Source: Volvox africanus
Taxonomy: Eukaryota; Chlorophyta; Chlorophyceae; Chlamydomonadales; Volvocaceae
Direction: 5' to 3'
Assembly: GCA_030268105.1 (NCBI GenBank)
Contig: BSDZ01000020.1
Location: 1,504,001 to 1,568,000 of the forward strand
DNA: 64,000 bases
Below the pieces are notes generated by a model. It made no database searches. It saw only the letters and a list, made by a program, of their open reading frames with translations, and was not told the origin of the DNA. Positions 47,548-60,335 of the stretch are shown here, one piece after another. The translations under genes were made by a program, and so were the position numbers. Numbering within the stretch: the first letter of the stretch is position 1; every line of letters begins with the position of its first letter.

Positions 47548-50500
47548 ATGCTCACCATGCTGCAACGCCAGACTGCGACGACTGCAACCCGCTGCTACTC
47601 CCCCATGATGCCCTCGTCCACTTCACAACAATTCAACCTTCCGCGCTTTAGCCCTGGTTGCCATCACGGCGCAAGGCGCCAGCTGCGATCCTGGCCCGTC
47701 GCTTCGGCAAGCTCTACAGCCTCAGTCAACGGTTCCTCAGGCAAGCATTTATCGAACAAAGTTTATTTATCTCTTCTTTTTCTTCGTCTCTTTTCTTCTA
47801 CGTGGCTCTTCTGCGCCACTGGGGTCAACTTTACCTACGAATCCCGATTGACCTCGTCAGCCAAATGTTATCTTTGACGCGAACTCTTGTCTTCCGCACG
47901 TGCAGCCGTCCACGAACAACTTGTGGAGTCACTGGCGCCAAGCCCGGCCCCGGCCCCGGCCCCAGCTCCAGCACCGGCACTACTTGCGCCCGCTGCGGTG
48001 TACGCAGCCGCAGTCAAGGGAGGGGCCGTGAAGTCCCAAATTCGCCTTGGCAAGGTTAGCGCAGAGCTCTGCACAAATTGGAGGGTATCAAAACTGAGTT
48101 GTGGGGAACTAGTGTTGTAACCGAACTGCCTTAACAACTTTACCACCCTCTATCTCATAGCAAGGTTATAGGGTACGGCATGGAGGGTGGTTAACTGGAG
48201 TATCAGGGGACGGAGCTGAGTTGATATCATTACGTGATCAAGTAAGCAAGTGGAAGCAGCAGGAGTTTGCTGTCAGCTGGATGATTGGGGATTGAAGGGT
48301 ATCAAACGGGTTCCGGTGAAGGTATGTTCGGGCACTGGCGGTAACACCGGCCCTGCTGCTGTAGCTTCCGTGACTTCTGCACGACCTTGGACCAGGGGCG
48401 CAGGACACAGCCTTTCATGGCCGGGGCCAGAATCATTATTGAAGTTTGAAATTTGGATCTGGATTTGAATTTGGATTTGGACTGTCCTCCCAGGTTTTTT
48501 TCCTGGCGATTTTGGCGGGAGTGTACGTCAGCTTCGGGGGCCTCCTGTCCTTCACCCTTCTCAACTCCATGCCGGGTATGCATGTGTGTGTATGTGTGTT
48601 TATGGAATTAGTTACCCCCTTCTAACTCCCCCTTACCTCTGGAACGCAGTAGTCGGCATCTGCCTTGCACTCGAAATGGCCTCGAATTGACCACTGACAA
48701 CTTTGTGGTCCTGTCACTGAAACCCTAAATCACACACATCATCTCCCCGTTGGCGCTCAGGTCCTCCGTTATGTCGGCCTATCCTGGCCCACCCACATAC
48801 ACATACATAAACACATGCATACACAAACATACACACATACACATACACACACACGTGCACATACACAGACACAGACACATATATACACACACATGCACAT
48901 ACACACACATGCACAGACACACACACATGCACAGACACACACACGTGCAGACACACACACGGGATACGCCTCTGTCAGGTCTGATGGCGACCAATCCCGG
49001 CCTTGCTAAGCTTCTGGCCGCCTCCGTCTTCCCCATGGGCCTGGCACTCATCATCATCTGCGGCGCCGAGCTCTTTACCGGCAACACGTAAGAGGGAAGG
49101 AGGAGAGGGGGAGGGGGGAGAGGGGGAGGGGGGAGAGGGAAGGATGTTGATTGGTGGTCAAAGGTATCCACGGAATATAATTTGCAGTGATGAAGGCCTT
49201 ATGAGGGCCAAATGGCGCCGGGTTGCTTTCAGTGGAAAGGGGGGAACGAGAGAGAGGACTACTGCGACCTGTCAAGGACCTCCCCCGCTCCCCTCATCTC
49301 CCCAACCCCGTCCCCCCTACCACCTCCCCCCTCAGGGCGCTCCTCGCTGCAGCAGCCTACGAGGGTCAGGCCCAGTGGCGGGATGTGCTGGTCCGCTGGG
49401 CTGTGGTATACGCCGGTAAGGGCCGAGAGCTGTATCCCCCCTCCACCTCCCCCTCCCCCCCCTGGATGGGGACAGCAGCCCAGTCCCCTAGTCCAGTACG
49501 TGCCATCCACCCCCATGTGTGTATGCATGTGTGTCTTCAGTGCCCGGTGCCTCCCCTCCCCTCCCCTCCCCCCCTCGCTGTCCAGGGAACTTGGTGGGCA
49601 GCCTGGGTATGGTGGCTGCGGTGTTCGGCACCGGCCTTATGGCCACAAACACAGTGCTGCCCGCGCTGGCGGTTGCCAAGACGTCGTTGCCGTTAGGACA
49701 GGTATGTACGACTCGGCCCCTGAAGTACAAAGAGGGGCGAGGGAGGGCGGCAGAGGAGATAGGGGGAGAGAAAAGTGGAGAGAAGGGCAGGGCAACCCGG
49801 CAAAGAAGACGGTTACGTAACAGTTCGTTAGTTACCTTGTAACTAATAGCGTTCAGTTCACATCATACACCGTGCTTGCAATTCTTGACAGACATCGTAC
49901 TGCCGTACCCTCCTCCGCTCGCTGTTGTGATCTGCTCGCGTACGCTGTCCCGCCCCTGCAGGCCCTGGTGAGATCGATTCTTTGCAACTGGTTGGTGTGT
50001 TTGGCGGTGTGGATGGCCGTCGCGGCCAACACGCTACCGGTGAGAGGCGGTAGCGGAAGTACAGGCAGGGGGGAAAGGCGGAAGGGACGAGGGAAGATGG
50101 ATGTCAGGGGCGGAGTGGGAATGAATGCGCGCCGTTAAACAGTCCCTCACGTTTATGTGCACGTGGGAGGGGAAGGGAGAGGGGAAGGGAAGCATTAAAG
50201 CCCTAAAACCCAAGCGCCGTACTTAGGAGGCACGCGGGAAGCTGCAGGTAGCGTTGCTGAAAAGAGATTCGAGAAACAGAAAAGTAACTATTATTATTGT
50301 TATTGCTTAAGAAGCAAAAAGATAACTTTAACCCTAACAAGTTCTGAGAAGTACATTGGATTACAGCTCCGCTTCAAAGGAATACGGCACCACCGGTCCG
50401 CGCAGGGCAAGCTGATGGGCCTCTGGTTGCCCGTGACTGCCTTCGTGGCAGTGGGTCTGGAACACTCAATCGCCAATATGTTTGTCGTACCCATGGGGAT

Positions 50501-51195
50501 GGCGCTGGGGGCACCCGTCTCAGTGGCCACCTTCCTAACCGCCAACCTCATTCCGGTAAGATTCTCCTGTCTCATCGTACGGCAGCTCTTGGCAGTTGGG
50601 TGATGTATAAGGGGTGTATCAGTGAGCTGTTTCTTTTGCTTAGATAATTAGGGCTTCCTTTGCTGTAGTTGGTTTCCTCTGTTGACAGTTATGATAAACG
50701 GTCTGGATTATTCGACTCGGTCAATGTAATTTGGGATCTAACACTAGGGATGGGCGCTTCTTGCAAATTAGTCGGGTGCTGTTATTTTCTGCTTGTTCAG
50801 CCCTTTTGTTGTGTTTCCCCGCTTCACTGCTCTCCAGCTCCGAAACACCAAATTGCGACCCTCCTCTCGTCTGTCCTTGCCTTCAAAACGGAAGAGTACA
50901 TTGAAACACAAACCAGCTCATATTACCCCCTTACTCTCCCCTCACCCCTCACCCCCCATTACCAGCGTTTCGATGTTCGTCTCCCTCCCCCCTCCCCATC
51001 CTATATGGGTGGGTGGATGGGGACGTTCCCACGTTTGGGTTCCGAGTTGTCCGCCCGAACGCACCCACCCACCCACCCGCCCCCAAAACTTTGTCCTTGC
51101 TTATGCAGGTAACCCTGGGCAACATGATTGCCGGGGTGGTCTGTACGGCGGGAATATACTCCCTCTGCTACGGCCGCCTGGGGGAGCGTCTGTGA
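47548..51195 (+). CDS. NAR1: Formate/nitrite transporter, plastid-type NAR1 family
   Basis: Nine exons in phase: 47548-47740, 47906-48054, 48494-48575, 48979-49087, 49336-49415, 49586-49701, 49962-50039, 50406-50555, 51109-51195; 347 residues. Exon 1 ([20 protein letters not shown], rich in Arg/Ser/Ala, no acids) looks like a plastid transit peptide, followed by a Pro-Ala spacer. The FNT body has six hydrophobic segments: [19 protein letters not shown], then [20 protein letters not shown] with the signature [69 protein letters not shown] (with the conserved pore His), and [20 protein letters not shown]. In Chlamydomonas, NAR1 proteins carry nitrite or bicarbonate/formate, the first across the chloroplast envelope; substrate here is inferred. 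The first intron probably uses a GC donor (CAG|GCAAGC); a GT alternative at 47732 keeps the same phase. Convergent with the OTU gene. Confidence 0.93.
48787..48961. repeat. ACACAT/ACAC repeat in a NAR1 intron
   Basis: About 175 bases of CA-rich imperfect hexamer in the intron between exons 3 and 4, ending just before the acceptor at 48978. Confidence 0.9.
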
Positions 51196-51408
51196 GAGGA
51201 AGGGGGGAGGGACAGGGGAAGGGACGAATCCATTGTGCGACACAGGAAAGGAGCACATCCCCTCACCTCACCAGGAGAGAAGGGGCTGGAAGAAGCCGCG
51301 ATGATGGGAAGGAGCGACGTGTCGGACAGCGATCCAAATGGCATGAAAAAACGGTGATGACTTTTAAGACAAATCGGGCTGTACCGCACCGTACGGTTAT
51401 TTGGCTTA

Positions 51409-51413
51409 TGTAA
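51409..51413 (+). terminator. TGTAA poly(A) signal for NAR1
   Basis: TGTAA about 215 bases past the NAR1 stop. Confidence 0.45.
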
Positions 51414-52793
51414 ACAAACAACGTACAACGTAGTGCTAGCTGATAGCAGTTGAGTTGGTAACTGCGGCGTGGTAAAGGGAGGGAGTAGGAGAAGGTTTCT
51501 GGAAGGTGATGAGACATTACTGCTGGGGGGATTCGAACTTCGGCAGTACCTAACAACAAGTGGAGCGGATGGAGATGTGTGAATGTCGGGCTCCGGGAGG
51601 GATGTCATGGATCGGGAGGGAAATAGAGGGGGTAGTCGTGATCTCCTCATGGCGAGGGGGATGTGAGGGACGGCAGAAGTCACGGAGGCGGAGGCGGACG
51701 GCCGCTTTGTACAGGTTGAAACGAAGCAATTATGTGCCAAACCTCGCCTCGCCTAGGAGGCGGACACCTTCCCTGAGAGTGTAGATCAAGGTGTTTGCCT
51801 GACTGCATTCGTGAGTCGTACATGTCGTGCACATGTAAGTCACTGCAGACGCGCGATGATGACTGTCCAGAAATAGAATGAGGGGGGCACGTGAATGGTG
51901 TGGGTGTCGCGCGGTCATGAGCGTGTGTGTGTGTGCTCACGTGTACGTGTGATTCTGTTGCGAGATTGGGCGATGTATCGTTTCCTACAATATTCATGTA
52001 CGTATTTATGTACGGTTCTATGCTGCATATGATAAAAATGGAACTGGCAGAAGCAAGAAAGCCAATTCGCAGAGGCAAAATGTATAGATTGTATCGAGGA
52101 CTTTGATGTCCTGGATTGGATTGGGGATTGCCGGAAGTCCTCAACGTGGATAAAGTTTACGATGCGAGCCTCTTGAACCTCTTTGGGAGATGTCGGGAAC
52201 GAAGATGTGAAGGAGAGGACGCTATCGTGTATTCGTACAATGGTACGCCATGCTTCATGCTTTCGGTACCGACTAACAAAAATCCTCTTTCGCCTCTCCA
52301 GGCTTCCTCCATAACGTTGCGGCTTCTCGTAGTCCATCTGTCTGTCCGTCCATTGGCCGGTCTGTTTATTCCTCCCCTCCCCCCGTTACCCTCACATACT
52401 CGTACATTCTGCGTCAGTTTCAGCGCGCATCCGTCCAATATAAGTGAAGTTGTGTTATTTCCTTCCCTCACTCCTTAATTGAGGCAGTTAATTGCTGCAA
52501 AGTAACAACCGACATGCCACGGTGCGCTGACACGTGGCCGTGTATTGTTATCAGGACATCGTGTACAACATCTTTAGACAAAGCCAAATCAAGACATATC
52601 AACATATGTACACATACTGCGAAAAACATACACACATATGTACATACACATGCATCCTAAAGCCGTACACCCCACTTAGTGATGGGCCTCCCCTAACGCC
52701 TTCCCGACTTAGATGTACAGGGGGGTGGGCGGGGTATACAGCGGGGGCACCGTTGGTAGTAAGGACAGCGGCGGCGTTTCCCAACCAGAGCCC
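51414..52793. other. Intergenic between convergent NAR1 and OTU genes
   Basis: No gene supported. Short CA/TG-rich tracts and C-rich stretches only. Confidence 0.55.
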
Positions 52794-52798
52794 TTACA
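52794..52798 (-). terminator. TGTAA poly(A) signal for the OTU gene
   Basis: TTACA on the plus strand, about 390 bases past the OTU stop at 53187. Confidence 0.4.
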
Positions 52799-52993
52799 AC
52801 CGTCGAGATATGACCTTGAGTACCAGACGTTTGTACACACACGTCGGTTGAGGCCGGTGACACGTTTGCATGTAGGCTCTCTGAGGCCGGGAGGTTCTGA
52901 GTGCTAGGTCATCCAAGCCAAGCCATCGGAGAACACGCGATTCCATGAACATTCGCCCCGCCCCCCACGCATACATATCTGCTATCCCCCCTC

Positions 52994-53035
52994 CCCCCTG
53001 CGTACCGGCCGTGACCCCGGCAGGTACGCAGGGGG
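52994..53035. repeat. Perfect 13-bp hairpin in the OTU 3' flank
   Basis: CCCCCTGCGTACC (52994-53006) pairs exactly with GGTACGCAGGGGG (53023-53035) around a 16-base loop. It would lie in the 3' UTR of the OTU transcript and is followed on the plus strand by TTTTAGGGG. Confidence 0.85.
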
Positions 53036-53186
53036 TTTTAGGGGTGTAAGGTCAGGTTACTTTGCTTCACAGCTCTCCAGTACCCGATATCTTTAACGCC
53101 CAACCCCGTGTGGAGTATTATCGCGCGGATATTCGGATTTTGCATGTATCTTCAAAGTGGTGGTGTCAGGTGAGACGAGGTGCGGG

Positions 53187-56100
53187 TCAGGCGGTTGAGC
53201 GGTAACCCAGCAGATTGGGGATGGGCAACGTGACCTTCTCCATCTCCTGCACCACCCGGCCCAGAGTCCGGCTGCCGAGAACCTTAGGGGCCTTGCCGCC
53301 GCCGCCGGGGGAGGGAGAGGGGGAAGCGGAGGCGGAGTCCGAAGGGGCCCAGAGCTGCGGAGGCGGCTCCTAGATTCTCGGGGTTAAGCCGGGGTGAGGA
53401 CAGGGGCGTGAGGGCGATGAAGAGGGTCGTGGGGACAGAGGCAGCTGGACAACAGCCCTACCCCTCTAAGCAGATGTAAAACCCTAAGAATATACACACC
53501 TTTGCCTATATGTCTAGATCCGTCTGTCTGTCTAGATCTGTCTGTCTGTCTAGATCTGTCTGTCTGTCTGTGTGGATGTGTGGATGTGTTTTGAAGCCCA
53601 AGCCCCACCTGCGCCGGATAGAGGGAGTTGTAATGCACTTCCGCCCAGAAGGAGAGGTAGAGGGTGCGGGGCGAGCGCGTGGCGGCGGGGTCGACGTAGA
53701 TCACCGGGCTCTCAGGGAAGGACGTCACCACCATGATGCGCAAACCGAAGTAGTCGGCAGAAGCCTGGGGGCACGGGGGAAGCGGAGGGCAGTGGGTGGA
53801 GGTGGGGGGTAAGGTAGGGGGTAAGGTAGGGGAAGGTGGGTGAAGGCGGAGAAGGGGGGTGGGGAATTCGAAGAAGCCAAATACTTCATACGCTCCATCA
53901 GGATTGGAACAGCCCAGTTGACGATAGAAGTCCGGGGGGGCGGCTGCGTGGAATCCGAGCTGGCCGGGGAAGATGAGGGGTGTTGTCGCGGAATCTTCAA
54001 TGAATCAAAACACACACATCTGAGAGGCACGCCGGCCTCACCCGTACCTCATCCACGCCGTGGCCGCACCTTGGCCGCAGTTGGGAAAGAGAACAGGCAC
54101 TACTGACAGACGTGAGCAGGACGTATGGCCCCTCGATCCACATCCACGTGGTCAATCAATGAAGCCCTCATCATATAACAATAGGATGAGGGTGCCCCGA
54201 AACACCGGGGAAGGTAGGGACTGCCAGGTTAGTGGCCACGGGTGAAGCTGTACCCCCCTATCCCACACACAACAATAGTGTAACAATAATAATACAAGTA
54301 TACCTATAACATACAAATATAGTATATATATATAATATTCATTTTATTGTGTATACAAGTATTATTTTGCTTATTATTAACACTGAAAGCCCAATCGACC
54401 GCTATCGCTACCTGCAACGTCACGTGGTCGCCCCAGGTGCCTGACTTGGCCATCGAAGTACAGTACTGCCCGTACTCCCCAGGCACGTAGCAGCTGTACG
54501 ACGACGCACGGTCTCGGAGCGTGTTCACGACCGCCTGGCGCACAGAGGCGTGGTACTCGGGCGTGCCATACAGCTGATCCGAGAGGGCCCGAAACTGCGA
54601 ATGTGTCACAAAATAAGACGGGGTAGGTTGTTGGTTGATCGTTATTAGTTGACACTTTATCTTCGTGTCTTCGCATCCCGTTCCTCCCGCTTACCTCAAA
54701 ATCCCTACCCAGGCCCTGTGAACCCCTTCCACCACATTCCTCCCGCCTTTTCTTCCATTTCATTTTTTGAAGATTAGTTTTTGCAAACAGTTTCCACAAT
54801 TTTCTTTCCTGAAAATGGTGTTAAGTGTAAGACGCATGATTTATGGGAAACTTCAACTGTATAATCAAAAAGTTAACTGACTTTTTCAATCGATGTTCAT
54901 AATAGGCCGTACTTTGGCCACTCCACCTCAGGCCCCCCCCACGACACCTCACCTGGCAGTTTCCATCCCCCGCCACTTCCCTCTCCAGCAGGTCGTACTG
55001 CCGTAAGGTAGCTAGGAGTCGTTGGCGGTCCGCGGATACGACGGGCTCCGGAGGCAGCGCGGAGGTCGCCACGCGGGGATTGGCCTGCGGGGGGGGGGGA
55101 TGCGAGTGTAACGGGGGGGATGAGGGTGTGCTCATGTGTATGTGTATATGTGTATTTGCCTGTGTGTATGGGGTCGGGTTAAGGATAAGACGAAATATTC
55201 CCCATGATATGCGAGTGAGGGGCGGCCGGGAGGGGCGGCTGGCCTGGGCGTTCCTAATCACAGTCCCCCTTCCCCCCTCCTCCCCCTCCTCCCCCTTCCC
55301 CCTCCTCCTCCCCTCCCCCCTTCCCCTTCCCCCTCCCCCTCACTCCGCTCCGCTGTGCAAAGCGGCATGCCGCCATGCCCGGCAGCTTGCACCCACAGGC
55401 CGTTTCCTCACCCGCACGGACTGCACCCGGCTGAGGCTCCGACACAGACTCAGCTCCCGACTGGTGGGCTGGTTGGAGAGCTCCGGAAACAACAAACCTT
55501 GGGTACGACACAGGAACGTGAAGGGGTGCGGACGTGCTTTAGAGGAAAGAAGTCGCCGAAGACCACCCCAATGATAGGCTGTGTGTGTACGTGTGTGTAT
55601 GCGTGTGTGTTGGAGGGAGGACTCGGGAGGGGGTCCCGAGTACCAGAGTGCAAATTTCAAAAAAGAAACATGTCGCACCAGTACCAGCGCCACAGGACAT
55701 TCTTACGACCATAAACGAGAGCATAACCGCGGCGTGGGACACCCCCCCATCTGGATGTTCGTTAAGAATGAGGCCCTCCCCCGAGTAAGACATGAGGAAA
55801 GGATAGAACGATTGGGCGGGGCAAAGAAAGAGATCACTCACTGGGAATTGTGGCCCCGGCGTCCGCTGCTGACGCCAGCTCAACGCGCTGCAATTGCCTA
55901 GCAAGCTCCTCGTCGCTCACATAGGCGTGTTTGGGCGGCTCGTTTTTCTGGCTCTGCTGTTTAAACGTCGATTCGTCGGGCGTTTTCGATCGTTGTCTTG
56001 AAGCCTCACCTTCCCCAACGGAGACATGCAACCTGATTCCGCTTGGAGAAGCCGCCCGGACATCCCGCCCTGGCGATATTCTTTCTTCTTCCTCAGCAAG

Positions 56101-56211
56101 GGCTTGAGCAAGCGCTGCATCAGATGAGGTATCCGGGCGATCGAAAAGGCTATCGGCAACTGTTTTGTGCGCTTGTGGATTACCAAAAGCAGCTCGGTAT
56201 GTGGTGGCCAT
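53187..56211 (-). CDS. OTU-domain cysteine protease (deubiquitinase)
   Basis: Six exons in phase: 56211-55842, 55497-55412, 55084-54953, 54594-54412, 53764-53609, 53369-53187; 369 residues. The start ATG at 56211 opens MATTYRAAFGNPQAHK. An acidic/Ala helical stretch (DAALAQALAEEEERIS; DEELARQLQRVEL) precedes the catalytic part. The OTU domain has the Asp/Cys motif EREVAGDGNCQ-FRALSDQLYG, then HASVRQAVVNTL, YVPGEYGQYC, GTWGDHVTLQ, ASADYFGLRIMVVTSF and the catalytic His in LSFWAEVHYNSLYPAQ. This order and wording match the plant OTU9-12 group, which cleaves ubiquitin chains. The triad residues are all present, so activity is expected. The C-terminal 60 residues are Pro/Ser-rich and then basic. 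Two introns carry repeats. Divergent from the DTW gene 0.8 kb upstream. Confidence 0.93.
53513..53572. repeat. 20-bp tandem repeat in an OTU intron
   Basis: Three units of TCTAGATCTGTCTGTCTGTC, itself containing TCTG tetramers, inside the last intron. Confidence 0.85.
54184..54275 (+). repeat. 90-bp dispersed repeat in an OTU intron
   Basis: Nearly the same as 63380-63468 (GGATGAGGGTGCCCCGAAA, ACCGGGGAAGGTAGGGACTG, CCACGGGTGA, CCCACACACAACAA), with a few changes. It contains a CCCCG/CGGGG hairpin and lies antisense to its host gene. Confidence 0.9.
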
Positions 56212-56997
56212 GATTGAAAGTGCGACCCCCAGTTTTGAAAACAGCTAACGAATGCAGGAAGGTGCTCGAAAGGGAGATTCGAACGGAGGTCATTAAACCC
56301 TGAACTATTTGAAGTGCGTGTCTTGTAATGCTAGCTACCGTATCATGCAGGGTTATGAACAACGTTACACATTCAGTGCTTACCTTTTTTTAAGAATCAG
56401 AAGTATCATTCTTTTCGTACATAGGGTAGTTGCAAACAACTACAGCACCTGCGCCCTGTCAAGTTTTAGAACTTGGTCGATGAGTGGTAAGTTAATAACA
56501 TATTTGGCTACTTTGGTAATTATTCTAGGTATAACAATTAAAGGAATTCCTTTCAACCAGCGCTGTTTCCACGCGGCGCTGAATTGCTTTTGCGCTCAAT
56601 GGACGTATGCACCGCTGGGTCAACAAATACTAAATACCATTTATCTAAAATTGTTTTTGTATCTTCAGTCAGGTGCTGCTGCGCAGCGTCGCGACCGAGC
56701 AACGCCGGACAAAGCATCCCCCTCCTCAGGTCCAACCCATCGCTCTGCCTTCACCAAGCCCATAAAACCTCACCTCCGGCACCAACGGCCTATCATACAA
56801 CAGGGACTTTGCTCACTTCGCATAATCGCGGCACCTCCGTACAGCGCCGTTATCTTCCTGGCGCTCGTTGGCCGAGGTTTGACCCCACCTGCAGCCGCTC
56901 TAATCTCTTTGGGACGATACCACAAAGTCCTCGAATCCGCTTAGGACTACGCACCTCTTACACCGATCGTCTGTTTGCTGGGAGCCAGGCGGCAGCC
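56212..56997. promoter_or_regulatory. Divergent promoter region of OTU and DTW genes
   Basis: 786 bases separate the two start codons, which point away from each other, so both core promoters and 5' UTRs lie here. The open frame running through from 56584 enters the DTW start in frame, but the family-like and charged sequence begins at the ATG at 56998. Confidence 0.5.
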
Positions 56998-57751
56998 ATG
57001 GCGACCGCATTAACGACAATTCAACTGGCAACTGCTAACGAAGAAAACCGTTGTGAAGCCGCCGCCACCAGCAGAAACCAAGCGGCGGTTGACACAGAAA
57101 ACCCAGAACCGAATTTCCACGGCAGCCTTCAGGTTATCGTACCGGGAGCGGCAGTGGAAGCGGCTAATGGCGGCAGCAGAGCAGCTGAGTCATCAGAACC
57201 TGTTCAGGCCGATGCCGGTGGAAGCGGCTCCCACGCGCAGCCCGATGATAGCGCTGACCAGCTCGGTCAAACTCGTGATCCAGATCCGCGATCTAAGCCA
57301 AGTCAAAAATCAAAATCAAAATCGCGCTTGGCTAAAACGGAGGATTTGGACGAGCTGGACGAGCCGCTGGTGGGCGTGAATGACACTGAGGAGGAGCTCG
57401 TGTCTAAGCTGATGCAGCAGCTCAAGGGCCTGTCGCACAAGCAGCAGAAATTGTACGGCATCTGGGATGGCACCCACGATGGCGGCAAGCGTGCGTTCGT
57501 AGATCAGTGGCGGCGCCGCCATTCGGAGCGACGGGCGATGGTGGAAGGGCTGCGTGACCCCGCACGGGCGCCCACGGAACGCATGTCGCTTCGTACGTCG
57601 TACATTTTAAGGTTCGCAAAGGGAAGCTGTACTTGAATCGGTTATTCGTTTGTCGTGACGTAATCGCTGCGGTCTCCTGCCCGGGCTTGGAGCTGCGAGC
57701 TCTCTCCCAACACACACACACACACACAGAGCCACACACGCAGACAGACAG

Positions 57752-57783
<32 letters not shown>

Positions 57784-59164
57784 CCATACACACAGACACA
57801 CACACACACACACAGCCTTCTCCCACCACCACCACTTGTAACCAGGTGGCGCAAGATTCTCTTCAGCTGCCCGAACTGCTGGCTGCTGCCGGGGCTGTGT
57901 GTTTGCGGCCGCATGCGGAAGTTCACCCTGCAGCGCACCCGAGTTGTCGTACACGCGCATCACGGGGAGTGGTGAGGGGGCTTGGGGTTCGGGTCAGGGA
58001 ACGAGGGAGTACGGCGGGCCGGGTAGCGACTACCCGAGGCCCATCCATGTTGATGGGGGTCACTGTTCAAGCGAAAAACCATCCAAAGGATATTGGCAGT
58101 ATCGCAAACGTTTATGTTTCATGTCTGATGCTGAATCGCCGGACATGCGTCGTATTGTACACCTTCTCGAAGGGGGGATTCAGACTTTACTCTTCTGACC
58201 CGCCGACTCGTTCCCTACCCGGATCTGGCACTGCAGGGGATCCGCCAGTAATAGCGGCTGCATCTTGCCTACATCGCTTGAGGGATCTGAGATCCTATTG
58301 TACGGCCATCCGGTGGGTCACGTTCCGTACACAGGTTGCGCTGTGCCATGTACGACACGTGGTTGTACCGGTATCTATAGCTTGAGACTTTGGAATTTTC
58401 CATTAGCTGTGCAGCGTACAGCCGGCTTACCGAGTGCTGGTGTGATGCCGGGCACCGCTTTGATGGATGCTGTTCGTCTGTCGCTCGCATTTGTAACAGT
58501 ATTGTATACGGCGGTACGGCGGCCGTCTGCCCACTTGCCTGATGCAAACATGTCTTTTACGGCTGCAGGATCATGACGTCCGGCTGCGGGAGATCCTGAA
58601 CGACACGACTTGTACCACCGCGCTGCTGTGGCCTGGTACGTGTTAGCGGGTGTGCGGGAGGACGGATGCTCGAGGGTGTAACCCGGCGGGTCCGGGGTAT
58701 TCATGAGGGGTATTGATTATATCGCATTTCGTACACTTGAACTAACCCCTGGCCCCCACACGCAGGTGCGAATTCTTTGCTTCCTGAGCAGCTGAACGCC
58801 CTGGCGGAGGAGCGCACGGGCGGTCGCATCACCATCGTGGCGCTGGATGCCACGTGGGGCAATGCCAGGAGAATGCAGGGGTGGTTTCCCGAGGAGGTAG
58901 GGGAAGGCGGCAGAGGGGGGGAATAAGAATGTGTATTTGTGTGGCAGCTCACAGGGCCCGTGGCCTCCCCTCCTCGCCTCCTCATTGTCGACCCCCATGC
59001 TGTGCTCTGCTATCCTATGATCCCTTTTTCTGCAGACCCTGACAGTTCGACTACCCCCGGAGAGCACTCTTAAGGTGTGGTGGTTGTGGTGGGATGTGTA
59101 TGGGGGGGGGAAAGAGAGGGGGGGGATAAACAACAGACTCGGGCATAAAATTATTATTATTATT

Positions 59165-59195
<31 letters not shown>

Positions 59196-60335
59196 CATCA
59201 TAAATGCTCTAAAATGATAATACCGGATACTTAGTTAAATGATAGATAAACTAATGACATTGAAGATGATGTTGCACAAAATTTAAACAATTACGTCTAA
59301 TACGTTTCAATTACTTACGCCCCTTTCTCCTCATACCTGGTGCTCCGCTGTCCAGGAGAATAAGCTCAGCCTGTTGCGGCCAGTTCGACGTTATCGGGGA
59401 GACCTTGAAAGTGGCAGGTATGTGATGTTTGGGAGGAAAGAGGATAGGAGGGTGTGTGTTTGCTTCGGGCAGCATCGGGTTGTTTACTGCGCAGGATGCG
59501 CTGAACCTCGCCTCTCACTCTGCAGCCCGCTGTCCTCTGCTGCCCGTGCCTGCACCCAGGGTTAGCACCGTCGAGGCCGTCGCGACTCTTTTGTATGAGC
59601 TCGAGGTGCGTACGGCAAAGTAAAATTGTATGGCACAAACATCGCACATGGTTCGGCAATCCGGTTTCAAACACAATTGCATGCGACCGTTAGCATCACG
59701 ATGCTAAACGAATGTTGGCATCGTTGCATTTCAGATGCCGGCCATGATCCACTCAGTTACTGTTACCGATCTTACTGCGCAAAGTGGCGTCAAATGCCTT
59801 CTCCTCAGGGCGATGAGGCAATGTACCGCGGACTGCTTGACAACTTGAAGATCAAAGTGGATGCGGTGAGGTCTATATGCACGCTACGATTTCGTATCCC
59901 ACTTCACCCCACCCACCCCACACATCAACATGTTTTCCTTTTTTCAAGATCTCCGTGCGTGTCTTTATCGTCCTAGCCATAAATGCTTCGCATAACAATC
60001 AAAATCATTGGCTGTGATCGCCTTGACGTTCCGGTGCTCCCCTCTGGTTAACGGTTAACGGTTCTTTGCCCGTTAACGCGCAGCAACCCATGCATTGGAG
60101 TGCACCAATATAACCTCAACTCAGATTCGCCCTGCTTCCAACTCTTATTTAACGTCCGCAGTGCCGGCTTCAGAAGAACCGGACCTTGGTTTATGACACC
60201 CATAATCCGGAGCCAAGGTCGACTCGGCACCGTTGGCGCGGTGGCGGCGCGGTGGAAGTGGAAGGAAGAAAGGCAGGGGAAGGCGAAGGGAAGGCCGACG
60301 GCGGTACAACCGATGAGAGCGACGGGAAGGAGTGA
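56998..60335 (+). CDS. DTW-domain protein, predicted tRNA-uridine aminocarboxypropyltransferase
   Basis: Ten exons in phase: 56998-57611, 57846-57971, 58237-58312, 58569-58635, 58766-58896, 59037-59075, 59356-59417, 59560-59605, 59809-59865, 60162-60335; 463 residues. The first 200 residues are hydrophilic and charged (SKSKSRLAKTEDLDELDEPL) with a basic helix (FVDQWRRRHSERRAM). The DTW domain follows: a Cys cluster (CPNCWLLPGLCVCGRM), RVVVHAHHGEW, SNSGCILPTSLEGSEILLYG, the signature DATWGNARRM (DxTW) and RVSTVEAVATLLYELE. DTW enzymes move an aminocarboxypropyl group from S-adenosylmethionine to uridine in tRNA (acp3U; human DTWD1/2, bacterial TapT). The C-terminal exon is a Gly/Glu/Lys-rich tail after a short Cys-Arg-Leu-Gln segment. 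Convergent with the Ala-rich gene. The first exon/intron junction (AAG|GTTCGC) is chosen for consensus and phase. Confidence 0.9.
57711..57831. repeat. (CA)n microsatellite in a DTW intron
   Basis: About 120 bases of CA dinucleotides interrupted by GAGCCA and GACA words, filling the first intron. Confidence 0.92.
59151..59195. repeat. (TTA)n(TTG)n microsatellite in a DTW intron
   Basis: TTA units pass directly into TTG units within the intron between exons 6 and 7. Confidence 0.9.

Noticed and set aside
51520..51550. tRNA T-loop-like GGGATTCGAAC
   Set aside because: The flanking bases do not form T, anticodon or acceptor stems. A similar match near 56275 fails for the same reason.
56309..56944. 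211-codon plus-strand open frame between OTU and DTW genes
   Set aside because: Covers the divergent promoter region, is in a different frame from the DTW exons and shows no family similarity.
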